Assembly: GCA_029262735.1 (NCBI GenBank)
Contig: JAJCYY010000090.1
Span: 40,116-104,115 of the forward strand
Length of the DNA stretch: 64,000 nt
Direction of reading: 5' to 3'
Origin: Chloroflexota bacterium
Lineage (GTDB): Bacteria; Chloroflexota; Dehalococcoidia; Lucifugimonadales; Lucifugimonadaceae
Shown: positions 16,147 through 25,923 of the stretch, in pieces
How the letters are laid out: each line of letters begins with the position of its first letter
Position numbering within the stretch: position 1 is the first letter of the stretch
Notes under the pieces: model-generated
Told to the model about the DNA's origin: nothing
Database searches by the model: none
Seen by the model: the letters and a program-made list of their open reading frames with translations, nothing else
Translations under genes and position numbers: made by a program

Positions 16147-18831
16147 ATGACCAACGGAATCGACCCGTTCAATGCCCGCAAGTCCATCAACGTTTCTGGC
16201 GATGAGGTCACCTACTACTCGCTCCAGGCTCTTGAGGACGCAGGGCTGATTGACATCTCGAAGACGCCTTTCACGATTCGGGTGCTCATCGAAAACGTGC
16301 TCCGAAACGTGAGCGAAGGTCCGGCGACCGAAGATCACCTGAAGCTGGTGGCATCCTGGAGTCCTCGGAAGACACCGAATTCCGAGATCCCACTGATGCC
16401 CGGTCGGGTAGTGATGCAGGACTACACCGGCGGACCGGTCATCGTGGATCTAACGGCAATGCGCGATGTCGTGTCGGAAGCTGGACTCGATCCATCAATC
16501 ATCAATCCGGTCATTCAGTCGGACCTCGTGATCGACCATTCGGTGCAGGTCGATTACTTCGCAACTACGGGAGCACTTGCCGAAAACATGGATCGCGAGT
16601 TCGAAAGAAACGAAGAGCGATTCCGCTTGCTGAAATGGGCACAGGGCGCCGACTGGAGCAACCTGCGGGTTGTACCACCCGGCACCGGCATAGTTCACCA
16701 GGTGAACATTGAGTACCTGGCCAAAACCGTTCTTACAAAAGAGGTTGACGGGCGGGTGGTCGCATTTCCGGACTCGTGCCTGGGCTCCGATTCTCATACA
16801 ACAATGGTCAACGGCCTTGGCGTCCTGGGGTGGGGCGTTGGAGGGATCGAAGTAGAGGGTGTGATGCTCGGCGAGCCGTACTTCATGCTCGTGCCTGAGG
16901 TGGTTGGAGTGAGACTGACGGGCAGCCTGCCCCAGGGCGCAACAGCGACGGACCTGGTGCTTGCTTTGACTGAAAAGCTCCGGCAGGTGGGAGTTGTCGA
17001 CAAGTTCGTTGAGTACTTCGGGCCGGGCGTGCAGAACCTGCCGCTTGCAGACCGTGCCACCATCGGAAATATGGCGCCAGATTACGGAGCAACCTGCGGA
17101 TTCTTCCCTATCGACGAACAGACTCTGAAGTACATGCGTGACACCGGTAGAGACGACCAGACGATCGAACTTGTCGAGACGTATGCGAAGGCAAATGACT
17201 TCTTTTTGACAGCTGACGATGCACCTGAGTACACGGAACTGGTTGAATTCGACCTGGCCACCGTGGTTTCGAGCCTTGCCGGACCCAGGCGGCCGCAGGA
17301 GCGTGTTTCGCTGCCGGACGTCGACGAAAATTTCGCGAACGCCTATCCGGATGAAGAAAACGCAGGCTCAACGGTCCAGGTTGAAATCGGTGGTCGGAAG
17401 GGCGAAGTCGGGAAGGGATCAGTTGTTATTGCAGCGATAACGAGCTGCACTAATACCTCGAATCCGCACGTGATGGTGGGTGCCGGGCTGGTTGCCAAAA
17501 AAGCGCTGGAAAAGGGACTCCAGAGCAAGCCATGGGTAAAAACATCAATGGCGCCCGGTTCGACCGTGGTAACGCGATACCTGGAGGCCGCCGGACTGAA
17601 CGACGAGCTCGATGCGCTCGGATTTCAAACAGTCGGATATGGCTGCACAACATGTATTGGAAACTCCGGGCCGCTGCCTCAACCGGTTGCCGATGCGATT
17701 ACTGATTACGACTACTCTACCGTTGCTGTGCTGTCCGGTAATCGGAATTTCGAAAGTAGGATTCACCCGCAGGTAAAGGCGAACTACCTTGCCTCACCGA
17801 TGCTCGTGGTGGCGTACGCGTTGGCTGGCACAGTTGACATTGACATCACAAAAGATCCCCTGGGAATTTCAGACGATGGCTCCGAGGTTTACCTGAAGGA
17901 TCTCTGGCCAACCCAGAAAGAGATCTCGGACGTGGTGGCAAGCTCTTTGACGCCTGACATGTTCAAGCAGCAGTACGCGCACGTGTTCGACGGACCGGAA
18001 GAGTGGCTGAAGATCAAAGCCCCGGCTGGCCAGCTGTACAACTGGGATCAAGGATCAACGTACATCCAGAAGCCGCCGTATTTCAACGACTTCACTATGG
18101 TCCCGGCACAGCGTAGCCCGGTCGAAAACGCTCGAGTGCTTGTGGTAGCCGAAGACAGCGTCACGACGGACCACATCAATCCCGCAGGGTCCATTCCGCC
18201 CTCTGCGCCGTCGGGACAGTTCCTGCTTGCAAGTGACGTTCCTCGCCGGGACTTCAATTCGTATGGTTCTCGCCGCGGGAACCATCATGTGATGGTGCGC
18301 GGAACGTTTGGCAACATCCGGTTCCAAAACGTTCTCACACCGGACAGGCAAGGAGATTGGACCAGGCACTTCCCTGATGGCGAGGAGATGCGAATCTATG
18401 ACGCGTCTATGAAGTACCAGGCTGACGGCATTCCGCTGATCGTCCTCGGGGGTGAGCAGTACGGCACAGGCAGCTCGCGCGATTGGGCTGCAAAAGGTCC
18501 GATGCTGCTGGGTGTCCGAGCGGTCATTGCACGCAGCTACGAGCGAATACACCGCTCGAATCTGGTCGGAATGGGAATAGTGCCATTGCAATTCCTGCCG
18601 GGCGAGTCGATCCAATCTCTCGGTCTAACCGGTCAGGAGAGTTTTGACATCCCGGCTGTTGAAGAAACCGTCGAGCCGGGCGCTGAGTTGACGGTTGTCG
18701 CCCGTTCAGATGACGGCACAGAAAAGACGTTCAAGGTGAAGTCCCGGGTGGACACAGGCATCGAGGCTGAGTACTACCGGCACGGAGGACTGCTGCCATA
18801 TGTGCTCAGGCACATGATGAGTGGTGGGTAG
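16147..18831 (+). CDS. acnA: Aconitate hydratase, AcnA/IRP1 type
   Basis: Full-length (894 aa) cytosolic aconitase, interconverting citrate and isocitrate in the TCA cycle with a 4Fe-4S cluster. The three cluster cysteines are in AITSCTNTSNP and YGCTTCIGNSG. Other hallmarks are CLGSDSHTTMVNGLGVLGWG near residue 216, the RNFESRIHP block and GEQYGTGSSRDWAAKG in the mobile C-terminal domain. The long form and motif order exclude AcnB and isopropylmalate isomerase. It is monocistronic, with a palindrome-containing promoter upstream and a stable hairpin 40 bases downstream. Confidence 0.97.
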   Translation: MTNGIDPFNARKSINVSGDEVTYYSLQALEDAGLIDISKTPFTIRVLIENVLRNVSEGPATEDHLKLVASWSPRKTPNSEIPLMPGRVVMQDYTGGPVIVDLTAMRDVVSEAGLDPSIINPVIQSDLVIDHSVQVDYFATTGALAENMDREFERNEERFRLLKWAQGADWSNLRVVPPGTGIVHQVNIEYLAKTVLTKEVDGRVVAFPDSCLGSDSHTTMVNGLGVLGWGVGGIEVEGVMLGEPYFMLVPEVVGVRLTGSLPQGATATDLVLALTEKLRQVGVVDKFVEYFGPGVQNLPLADRATIGNMAPDYGATCGFFPIDEQTLKYMRDTGRDDQTIELVETYAKANDFFLTADDAPEYTELVEFDLATVVSSLAGPRRPQERVSLPDVDENFANAYPDEENAGSTVQVEIGGRKGEVGKGSVVIAAITSCTNTSNPHVMVGAGLVAKKALEKGLQSKPWVKTSMAPGSTVVTRYLEAAGLNDELDALGFQTVGYGCTTCIGNSGPLPQPVADAITDYDYSTVAVLSGNRNFESRIHPQVKANYLASPMLVVAYALAGTVDIDITKDPLGISDDGSEVYLKDLWPTQKEISDVVASSLTPDMFKQQYAHVFDGPEEWLKIKAPAGQLYNWDQGSTYIQKPPYFNDFTMVPAQRSPVENARVLVVAEDSVTTDHINPAGSIPPSAPSGQFLLASDVPRRDFNSYGSRRGNHHVMVRGTFGNIRFQNVLTPDRQGDWTRHFPDGEEMRIYDASMKYQADGIPLIVLGGEQYGTGSSRDWAAKGPMLLGVRAVIARSYERIHRSNLVGMGIVPLQFLPGESIQSLGLTGQESFDIPAVEETVEPGAELTVVARSDDGTEKTFKVKSRVDTGIEAEYYRHGGLLPYVLRHMMSGG

Positions 18832-18871
18832 GGTAGGGGTTCCTGCTCTGCGAGGTCGAGATGGCACACAT

Positions 18872-18968
18872 GTGCGCTCTCGGAGCGCACCGGGCACCGT
18901 TTGCCGCGCCCCCCGAAAGACGACTACCCACCCTCTAACGTCCTCCCTGTCAGGGAGGCAAAAGAAGC
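18872..18968 (+). repeat. Family B repeat starting with an 8-bp hairpin
   Basis: Begins with the perfect stem-loop GTGCGCTC-TCG-GAGCGCAC (18872-18890), which follows acnA and may act as its terminator although no T-run follows. It then continues with CACCCTCTAAC, CCCTGTCAGGGAGG and AAGAAG, matching the copy at 10934. Confidence 0.7.
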
Positions 18969-19023
18969 CTTCCGCGAGATCTGGTTAATCTGCAAATCGC
19001 CACTTAAGTCGGGCGAAGAAAAA

Positions 19024-19947
19024 CTATCGCCACTCACTCTCCAGCGGAGATCGGAAGATGTGCCAGAAGACCGTTTTCAGGTCCGGGCCGAGCCACTCGA
19101 AGTCGTTTTGCAGAAGCACCTCCGGGACCATGCGCTGGCTCGATAGCAGCTCCACCGCAAGCCCTCCCACCACCCGCCGTGCCACCCACGCCGGGAGCGG
19201 CATGAACGCCGGCCTCCGCAACGCACCGGCGAACTCCTTTGCGAACTCCTTCTGACGTGTGATACCGGGAGCGACAAAGTTCACAGGGCCGGAAATATCG
19301 GGCTGCTCGATACTGAACATGATCGCGCGAGCAGCATCTTCGACCGCTATCCACGGCCACCACTGCCGCCCCGAGCCAATGGGTCCGCCGAGCCCTGTCA
19401 GAAAGGGGATCTTCAGCTTTGGGACCATGCCGCCGTTGCGGCCAAGGATGTTGCCGAACCGGGAGTGAACGACGCGAATCCCGGCTTCCCTCGCCGGATC
19501 AGCCGCACGCTCCCATTCGACGGCGACCTCGGCCAGGAACCTTTCACCGGGGCCGCTTTCTTCGGTCAGCAACTCGTCGCCACGGTCACCGTAGTAGCCC
19601 ATCGCCGAAGCCACGACCATGACGGGCGGCTTCTGCGGCATTGCAGCGACCGCTTTCGCCAGCAACCGCGTGCCGTGGACGCGACTGCTCCTGATCGCCG
19701 CCTTGTGCTGCGGGCTCCAACGTTTCGCAGCGATGCCGACCCCTCCCAGGTGCACCACGGCATCCGGGTTTCCTGCGGTCGAGAGATCGAGGGTGTCTGC
19801 GCCCGGGTCCCAGTGCATCCGGGTGATCTCCCGCACGGGTGGGGCTTCGCCTCTTACGAGGGAGGTGACACGGTGGCCGTCGCGAATGAGTGAGGCGACG
19901 AGTGTGGCGCCGACAAAGCCGCTCGACCCCGTGATGAGCACATGCAT
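19024..19947 (-). CDS. TIGR01777-family NAD(P)-dependent epimerase (YfcH/SulA-like)
   Basis: Extended SDR/epimerase of 307 aa. The Rossmann motif is VLITGSSGFVGATL at the N-terminus; DAVVHLGG and SAMGYYGDRGDE are the signature blocks of the YfcH/TIGR01777 group, and the C-terminal domain has the usual FVAPGITRQKEFAKEF and DFEWLGPDLKTVF regions. Proteins of this family have been linked to cell division and nucleotide-sugar chemistry without a settled activity. It stands alone, convergent with acnA across a family B repeat. Confidence 0.9.
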   Translation of the reverse strand: MHVLITGSSGFVGATLVASLIRDGHRVTSLVRGEAPPVREITRMHWDPGADTLDLSTAGNPDAVVHLGGVGIAAKRWSPQHKAAIRSSRVHGTRLLAKAVAAMPQKPPVMVVASAMGYYGDRGDELLTEESGPGERFLAEVAVEWERAADPAREAGIRVVHSRFGNILGRNGGMVPKLKIPFLTGLGGPIGSGRQWWPWIAVEDAARAIMFSIEQPDISGPVNFVAPGITRQKEFAKEFAGALRRPAFMPLPAWVARRVVGGLAVELLSSQRMVPEVLLQNDFEWLGPDLKTVFWHIFRSPLESEWR

Positions 19948-20366
19948 CGGTTGCCTCCGCGGGCGTCAGGTGTGGGCTGTGAATCAACCAGTTTCATTGT
20001 ATCGGTGGCGCACGAGATCAACTGATTCAGACCAATTCTGAAAAAAATCCCCATGTCCCATGATGGGGGAGGGAGAGATCTTACCGATCTTGAGCGGTCA
20101 CCCGAGAGATTCCGAATTCTTTCGTCGGAATGACAGAAAGCCGATACGACCCTCACCCTGACCCTCTCCCGGATCGGGTGAGGGGATGCGGACACAACAT
20201 TCATACCCGTTACCTGTGACCGCTCTGACACCGGCATTACGGCCAATCCTGCGATTCTTTCCGTCGTACGCAGTCGATTTCTAGTAACCTCTAATCTCGA
20301 AATTCCGCCGGACAGGCAACGAACTGCAGTTCCGGCCATCAGACATCCGTTCCGGGAGATACTGCG
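19948..20366. other. Intergenic region with family A repeat and promoter region
   Basis: This 419-bp divergent gap contains a family A copy at 20071-20134 (gggagagatcttaccg...tcggaatgac), followed by a CCTCACCCTGACCCTCTCCC inverted arm to about 20187. The same two parts occur in the same order at 40556-40695. The remaining 170 bases should contain the promoter of the E2 gene. No gene seen. Confidence 0.6.
20071..20134 (+). repeat. Family A repeat, variant end
   Basis: Shares GAGAGATCTTACCG, TCTTGAGCGGTCA and CCGAGAGATTCCGAAT with the copy at 40556. The 3' palindrome is ATTCCGAA...TTCGTCGGAATGAC, a compensated version of the TTCTGAA/TTCAGAA stem. Confidence 0.7.
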
Positions 20367-21671
20367 GTGATCACTGAAGTGACAATGCCATCGATGGGCG
20401 CCGACATGACCGAAGGCACGATCGTTAAGTGGCTGAAGGCCGAAGGCGACGCGGTCAAGCGCGGGGACAAGATCGCCGAGATCGAGACCGATAAGACCGT
20501 TGTCGAGATGGAGTCTTACAACGAGGGGCTGATCCGCAAGCTGGTCGCTTCCGAGGGCGACCTGGTGCAGGTTGGCAATGTGATCGCTTACATCGGTGCG
20601 GCGGAAGACGAGGTCCCCGAGACATCGGCAACTGCGACCGCTCCGGCCAAGGCTGAAGCTGCGCCTGAGGCGGCAGCACCGGCCGCTACCCCCGAACCAG
20701 TTGCCGTTCCCGAACCGGAACCGGCCGCCGTGGCTCCTCCGTCTACTCCGGCCCCGGCTCCTACTCTGGCTCCAGCCCCAGCAGCTCCGTCCACAAATGG
20801 CGCAGGTCGTGTCAAAGCGTCACCGATAGCCCGGAGACTGGCGACCGAGAAGGGATTCAGCATTGGCCAGATTCCCGGCACAGGTCCTGGCGGCAGGGTG
20901 ACGAGAGACGATGTCCTCAGCTTCCGTCCTTCTCCGGCCTTTGCGCAGGTCATGCCGCAGACCGTTAGTCGGGGGGTTGACGGCTCGGACACTCCGCTGA
21001 CGAATATGCGAAAGGCGATCGCACGAGTCACCGTTCGCAGCAAGACCGAAGCGCCGCACTACTACGTCACGCATGCGGTCGATATGACTGATGCGATGCA
21101 CTTCCGCGGCCAGCTGAACGAGGCCCTGTCAGAGCATGGCGACAAGGTTTCGGTGAACGACCTGATCCTGAAGGCTGTTGTGAATGCGCTGATCAAGCTG
21201 CCGAAGTGGAACTCCTTCTTCAAGGACGACAAGCTTGAAGGCCATCCTGACGTGAACATCGGTGTTGCCATTGCGCTGGAGCAGGGCCTGATCGTTCCAG
21301 CCATCATGCGCGCGCAACAGATGTCGTTGGTGGAGATCTCCCGTGCCGCAAAGGACATCGGCAAACGTGCCCGTGGCGATGGCGGCACGCTGACTCAGGA
21401 AGAGCTGACGATGGGCACGTTCGGCACGTCAAACCTTGGCATGTTCGGGACGGACGTGTTCGCGGCAATCATCGTGCCGCCGCAGTCGGGGATCATCGCG
21501 GTTGGCGCGGTCAAGCCGACGCCTGCTGTGCACAACGATGAGATCGCAATCCGGCAGGTGATGAACACGACGATCTCAGCCGATCACAGGGTTGGCGATG
21601 GTGCCGAGGCTGCGGTGTTCCTGCGCGAGGTCCAGAGGAACCTGGAGAACCCGACGCGGCTGATCGTCTAG
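20367..21671 (+). CDS. 2-oxoacid dehydrogenase E2 component (dihydrolipoamide acyltransferase)
   Basis: E2 acyltransferase of 434 aa starting at GTG 20367, with GGGAGA at good spacing. One lipoyl domain is at residues 1-75 (lipoylated Lys in EIETDKTVVEM). A long Ala/Pro hinge follows, then a peripheral subunit-binding domain (KASPIARRLATEKG...GTGPGGRVTRDDV). The catalytic domain ends in ISADHRVGDG, with the His and Asp of the HxxxDG active site. The E1 and E3 genes are not adjacent, so pyruvate versus branched-chain specificity is open. It overlaps the convergent membrane-protein gene by four bases. Confidence 0.92.
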   Translation: MITEVTMPSMGADMTEGTIVKWLKAEGDAVKRGDKIAEIETDKTVVEMESYNEGLIRKLVASEGDLVQVGNVIAYIGAAEDEVPETSATATAPAKAEAAPEAAAPAATPEPVAVPEPEPAAVAPPSTPAPAPTLAPAPAAPSTNGAGRVKASPIARRLATEKGFSIGQIPGTGPGGRVTRDDVLSFRPSPAFAQVMPQTVSRGVDGSDTPLTNMRKAIARVTVRSKTEAPHYYVTHAVDMTDAMHFRGQLNEALSEHGDKVSVNDLILKAVVNALIKLPKWNSFFKDDKLEGHPDVNIGVAIALEQGLIVPAIMRAQQMSLVEISRAAKDIGKRARGDGGTLTQEELTMGTFGTSNLGMFGTDVFAAIIVPPQSGIIAVGAVKPTPAVHNDEIAIRQVMNTTISADHRVGDGAEAAVFLREVQRNLENPTRLIV

Positions 21672-23530
21672 TCACCGGTCTGGTCTGAGGGCGGATCAGA
21701 GGGCGCAGCGAACTGTGACGGGCTCACGCGACCGTCATCCAGGCCGTCGGAGTCTGGCATTGTTATCCCAAGAAGCTCCCACACAGCTGTTCTGCTGTGA
21801 TTGGTAGATGCGGCGACTGATAGTTGGCTATTCCCCGACCCGCCGAGTCCGTATGGCGCGGACATCACCAGCGCGCCGCAATCAGGTTTCAGCTTCCCGT
21901 TGCAGCCCTCTGGGACAAGAGTGAAGTGCCAGACGCGGTCGGCCGATGCGATGAAGCTGCCATTCAGGTAGAGACCGTTCTGGTTCAGCACAGATTTACT
22001 GTCTGTCGACGGACTGGATGTAACAGTGATCGTTGTGTCGTCGTAGACCAACTGCAGCATATGTTCCAGTGAGTACATGAAGAGATAAGAAGAGCCGTGT
22101 TGTGACGGCACGCCAGAGAAGTGGAGATGCGCGTTCGGGGCAACCTCCGGCAGCGCTTCGAACACCTGCTGCGTGTATCGCCGCTGTAATTGCCAGGCAT
22201 CTGCGTAGTCGCGCTGGACGATGCCGTGGAACGAGACGAGCAACACGATTCCTGCCGCCATCACCCCGGCAGCGGCCAGGTTGATCCTGGTTCGGCGAGA
22301 CCGCCATCTCGTTATCGACCACGTCCAGGCAAGCATGACCGCTGCTGCGCCGGCGATCGCAACGACCACGGCCGCGGCGGCATTGAGGCGTGAGACATAT
22401 GGACCCTGGAGTCCACTGGCAGAGATGATGTGGTCGTGTGGCAGCAGCACTACGTAAACAACGCCGGTTAGGACCAGGGAGGCAAGCAGCAGGTTCCAGT
22501 AGAAACGGATCTCAGGGTTCACGGCAAGCTCGGACGGCGAGCGGGTCACCGATTGAGCTCCACCGAGGCGCCTGCCGAAGTAGACGACTGGCACGGTGAT
22601 CAGGGCTGCGCCTACAAAGGCGACCATGAGGGCGGCAATCGACATGCGTCCCAGGAACGGTACGGCTTCCACAATGACTTCGACAGGCTGTTCGAGGTAG
22701 TTGAAGTAGTAGACGCCAACGAGCTGCCGGGCGAGGTAAAGAGGCGAAAAATTCGCTGTGGCTGAGAACCGGTCATCTGTACCTGTCTGGACCAGCACGA
22801 CTCGCCAAAGGATGACGCCGACGAGCACGGCAGCGAACGGCGCACTGAGTTTGATGGCATCAACTACCGTGTTCCTGGCGGCGCTCCTGTGTGCGAGGCC
22901 GCGGCCTGACGCACCGATCCAGACGGCGCCTGAGAACGCCAGGGCAGGGACGAGAGTCGCCTGTGCCTCGTAGAGCATGAGGCTGACTATGTAGACCGAT
23001 AATGATGCGGCAAAAAGGGCCTGAAACCACCGGAAATGCTGTTTGCGCAGCCTGAGCCCGCTGAAGAGCAGCCCGAGTGAGACAAGTGCCAGCAGGACTG
23101 CGGGGCGATTGGCGGTGAGACCTGCGGTGATCCATGTCCTGGAAAGATCTCCGGGATAGAGCAGATAGACGATGGTTGCTATCACTGCGAGAGCACGCCG
23201 CCGGGGGAAAACGGTGCTCATCACCCAGTACATTGCCAGCGCGCTGGCTATGAGCAGCGTCGCAAGCAGGATGTAGCCGGTGGTGGGATTGAAACTGACG
23301 GTGTTGAACACCCATTCGGTCAGCGGCCTGTGCAGCGGACGGGTGGGAAAGACCGTCTCCACCGTCCCTGCCTGCACAGCTTCCTGCAAGAAACGCCAGT
23401 CATCGTAGTAGAAGCCGAATTCGCCGAACGAACGGTAGACCGTGAGAAGCGCCAGGAGCACGATGCCGATGATGACGAGCACGTGTGCCGTGGACGTCTC
23501 GACCGCCGGTTTTCCCGTGCTGAGTTGCAT
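21668..23530 (-). CDS. Polytopic membrane protein, GT-C glycosyltransferase-like
   Basis: About 620 aa from ATG 23530, the last Met before the first helix VLVIIGIVLLALLTVY; the frame is open further upstream but without hydrophobic or conserved content. Roughly ten transmembrane segments are visible in the first 430 residues, then a soluble C-terminal domain of about 170 residues. The short FGFYYDDWRFLQEA loop after TM1 carries an acidic pair in the position of the catalytic DD/DxD of GT-C enzymes such as PMT, ArnT and OST. Inferred role: lipid-linked sugar transfer to surface molecules. The family was not identified precisely. Confidence 0.7.
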   Translation of the reverse strand: MQLSTGKPAVETSTAHVLVIIGIVLLALLTVYRSFGEFGFYYDDWRFLQEAVQAGTVETVFPTRPLHRPLTEWVFNTVSFNPTTGYILLATLLIASALAMYWVMSTVFPRRRALAVIATIVYLLYPGDLSRTWITAGLTANRPAVLLALVSLGLLFSGLRLRKQHFRWFQALFAASLSVYIVSLMLYEAQATLVPALAFSGAVWIGASGRGLAHRSAARNTVVDAIKLSAPFAAVLVGVILWRVVLVQTGTDDRFSATANFSPLYLARQLVGVYYFNYLEQPVEVIVEAVPFLGRMSIAALMVAFVGAALITVPVVYFGRRLGGAQSVTRSPSELAVNPEIRFYWNLLLASLVLTGVVYVVLLPHDHIISASGLQGPYVSRLNAAAAVVVAIAGAAAVMLAWTWSITRWRSRRTRINLAAAGVMAAGIVLLVSFHGIVQRDYADAWQLQRRYTQQVFEALPEVAPNAHLHFSGVPSQHGSSYLFMYSLEHMLQLVYDDTTITVTSSPSTDSKSVLNQNGLYLNGSFIASADRVWHFTLVPEGCNGKLKPDCGALVMSAPYGLGGSGNSQLSVAASTNHSRTAVWELLGITMPDSDGLDDGRVSPSQFAAPSDPPSDQTGD

Positions 23531-23828
23531 TGGCGAGGTGCTGGTGATGATTTTTTTGGGCGGGCGGCCTTCTCGGATGGCGTGGACTAGCGATTGGAGA
23601 CGCGGACCGGTGGTGGTCGACGGTTTTCGGGAACCGCGCCAACTGGGAGTCACCCGCTGGAAATAGCTCACCGGAAATTGAATAACAGGCGCGCCCGCCC
23701 GCACATGCGAGCAGTCACCCAAGTGGTGGGCGAGAGCGGAGAGAGACTTTCCGCGACGCGGTGGCGGATGCCCGGCGATCGAGTCACCGGTCACCGTTTC
23801 CTACGTGGCAGCCGATACAATCCAGCGC

Positions 23829-25451
23829 ATGTATTTCAAGGAAAACTTCTCGGCGGCGGAACAGGCGATCCTAAACCGGTTCTTCACCAACACAGACAGG
23901 CCCGTCTTCGCACTGGTCAACCTGCCGGAGGTCGTGAAAGGCGCACTGTTCGCCCGCTACAGTCGCACTCCAAAGTCGCTCCGACGGCTCTTTCTGGACG
24001 AGTTCTACGAAAAGCCGGAGACAGGCATCGCGGCAATTGCCGACTCGATGCAGGATGAGGACTCCGATCTGAAGCTTGAGCGCGCTGAGAGGCTTTACGA
24101 GCGGGTTTTTTCCGGCTACGGCGACGACTCCGTGGCACAGCTCGGCGGGGCGCACCTGGCGTGTGAGCAGTCGTCGAATCTTCTCACGAAGATCCTTGAG
24201 CGCGGCAGGATCGCGGCATATCTCGAACAGAGCACCCGCTACATCTACTACGATCAGAAGCTTGGTGAGCAGTACCGATACCTGACGCCGCCGGAGGTGA
24301 AGGGATCGCCGTTGGAGGAGGAATACGTCGCCGAGATGGACGCCCTGTTCGAGACGTACTCGAAGGTCGTTGGCGCGTGCAAGACGCAGTTCGAGAAACG
24401 TTTCCCCAGGCAGCCTGAAGATTCACCGGTAGCATGGCGCAGCAGCATCCGCGCCAAAGCCTGCGACGCTGCCAGGGGCCTCCTGCCTGCCGCGACGACG
24501 TCAAACCTCGGCATCTTCGCAACGGGACAGGCCTACGAGTCGATGCTGATTCGCATGTTGGCGAATTCGCTGGCAGAGGCGCGTGACTATGCCGGGATGA
24601 TGCTTGCGGAGCTGCGGCACGTGATTCCGTCGTTCGTGCGGAGGGTTGACGTGCCTGAGCGTGGCGGCGTCTGGAGCAGCTACTTCTCGGATATCCGCAG
24701 CTCAATGGAGGAGATCGAGGACCGGCTGGGCGAAGAGCCAGGAGACGTGCCTGAGGTGCGGCTAACGGAGTGGGACGCTGACGCCGAATCGAAGCTGGCT
24801 GCTGCGGCGCTTTACGAGTTCTCGGATCTGCCGGACGGCCAGCTTTCAACCGTTGCCGGGCGCATGTCGGCAGAGGAGCGCGAGAAGGTTTTGCGGGCAT
24901 ATGTCGGCGACCGCTCGAATCGGCGGCACAAGCCGGGTCGGGCGTTCGAGCGCTCGTTCTACCGGTTCGACATCCTCTCCGACTTCGGCAGCTTTCGGGA
25001 CCTGCAGCGGCATCGCATGCTGACGATCGACTGGCAGCGGCTTTCGCCACGTTTCGGCTACCGTGTTCCTGACGCCGTTGAGGAGAATGACCTCACCGAC
25101 ACCTGGAACGATTCGATGAGTCGCATGACGGCGCTGCATGGCAAGCTCAGTGAGGCGTTCGGGCAGGATGTTGCACAATATGCCGTGCCGTTTGCGTTCA
25201 AGCTCCGCTACTACATGCACCTGAACGTGCGCGAGGCGTTCCACCTGCTGGAACTGCGGACCGACCGCCAGGGACATGCCGACTATCGCCGGATCTGCCA
25301 GGAGATGCACCGGCTGATCCGGGAGCAGGCCGGGCATCGTGTGCTCGCCGACGCGATGGGCTACGTGGACCACAACGAGTATGGGCTGGAGCGGCTGGAG
25401 GCGGAACGCAAGAACGAGCAGAAGCGCAGGGATGCCGAAGATAGCGGGTGA
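23829..25451 (+). CDS. thyX: Double-domain ThyX-like flavin-dependent thymidylate synthase
   Basis: About 540 aa, twice the size of standard ThyX (210-260 aa), and made of two ThyX-like halves. The second half has RHRMLTIDWQRLSPR, close to the RHRxxSxxxxSxR substrate-binding signature; the first half has the related but altered ERGRIAAYLEQSTRY. ThyX makes dTMP from dUMP using FAD and methylene-THF. ATG 23829 starts the conserved MYFKENFS; GTG 23805 is an alternative eight codons upstream. Because both signatures are altered, one half may be structural, and actual thymidylate synthase activity needs proof. Confidence 0.8.
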   Translation: MYFKENFSAAEQAILNRFFTNTDRPVFALVNLPEVVKGALFARYSRTPKSLRRLFLDEFYEKPETGIAAIADSMQDEDSDLKLERAERLYERVFSGYGDDSVAQLGGAHLACEQSSNLLTKILERGRIAAYLEQSTRYIYYDQKLGEQYRYLTPPEVKGSPLEEEYVAEMDALFETYSKVVGACKTQFEKRFPRQPEDSPVAWRSSIRAKACDAARGLLPAATTSNLGIFATGQAYESMLIRMLANSLAEARDYAGMMLAELRHVIPSFVRRVDVPERGGVWSSYFSDIRSSMEEIEDRLGEEPGDVPEVRLTEWDADAESKLAAAALYEFSDLPDGQLSTVAGRMSAEEREKVLRAYVGDRSNRRHKPGRAFERSFYRFDILSDFGSFRDLQRHRMLTIDWQRLSPRFGYRVPDAVEENDLTDTWNDSMSRMTALHGKLSEAFGQDVAQYAVPFAFKLRYYMHLNVREAFHLLELRTDRQGHADYRRICQEMHRLIREQAGHRVLADAMGYVDHNEYGLERLEAERKNEQKRRDAEDSG

Positions 25452-25521
25452 TATGATTTCATCGGTCAGGCATTGATTCCGAGTTCAATGTGATGGCCCC
25501 AACAGGCAGATGGAGGATCAT

Positions 25522-25839
25522 ATGACTCGTACGGCTCGCACATGGACGTTTATCGCAGCTGTCCTCATTCCTGCCGTCCTCTTGATGTTCACCTCTCACC
25601 AGGTGGCGTTCGGGATCAATCTCGGCGCGCTTGCCGGATTCCTTTTCCAGGCTCTCATGTGGGCAGCGATTGTCGGTGGCGGAATCTGGCTTGCGGTCCG
25701 TGTGACGGGCATGCACGCCGGAACGGGGTTCGGCAACCGAGACACAGCGATCTCAACGCTGCGGCAGCGTTATGCACAGGGTGAGATCAACCGGGCAGAA
25801 TACTTCCAGATGAAGCAGGACCTGGAGAGCGATTCGTAA
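25522..25839 (+). CDS. Small membrane protein with C-terminal SHOCT motif
   Basis: A 105-aa protein with two hydrophobic segments (FIAAVLIPAVLLMF and FLFQALMWAAIVGGGIWLAV), then a cytosolic tail ISTLRQRYAQGEINRAEYFQM, the SHOCT motif (short C-terminal helix pair that mediates oligomerisation). ATG 25522 is preferred over ATG 25510 because GGAGGA lies four bases before it. It follows thyX by 70 bases and could share its transcript. Function unknown. Confidence 0.8.
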   Translation: MTRTARTWTFIAAVLIPAVLLMFTSHQVAFGINLGALAGFLFQALMWAAIVGGGIWLAVRVTGMHAGTGFGNRDTAISTLRQRYAQGEINRAEYFQMKQDLESDS

Positions 25840-25923
25840 GCACCGGGCGTGCCGTCCGGCTCTTCATATGGCGGTCGTTGAGCGCCAGCTCGAACGGAAT
25901 CCCGTTAGTCGGGCTCCTGTCTA

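Noticed and set aside
20600..20830. Ala/Pro-rich region in the E2 gene as a possible frameshift or repeat insertion
   Set aside because: Such hinges between lipoyl and catalytic domains are normal in E2 proteins.
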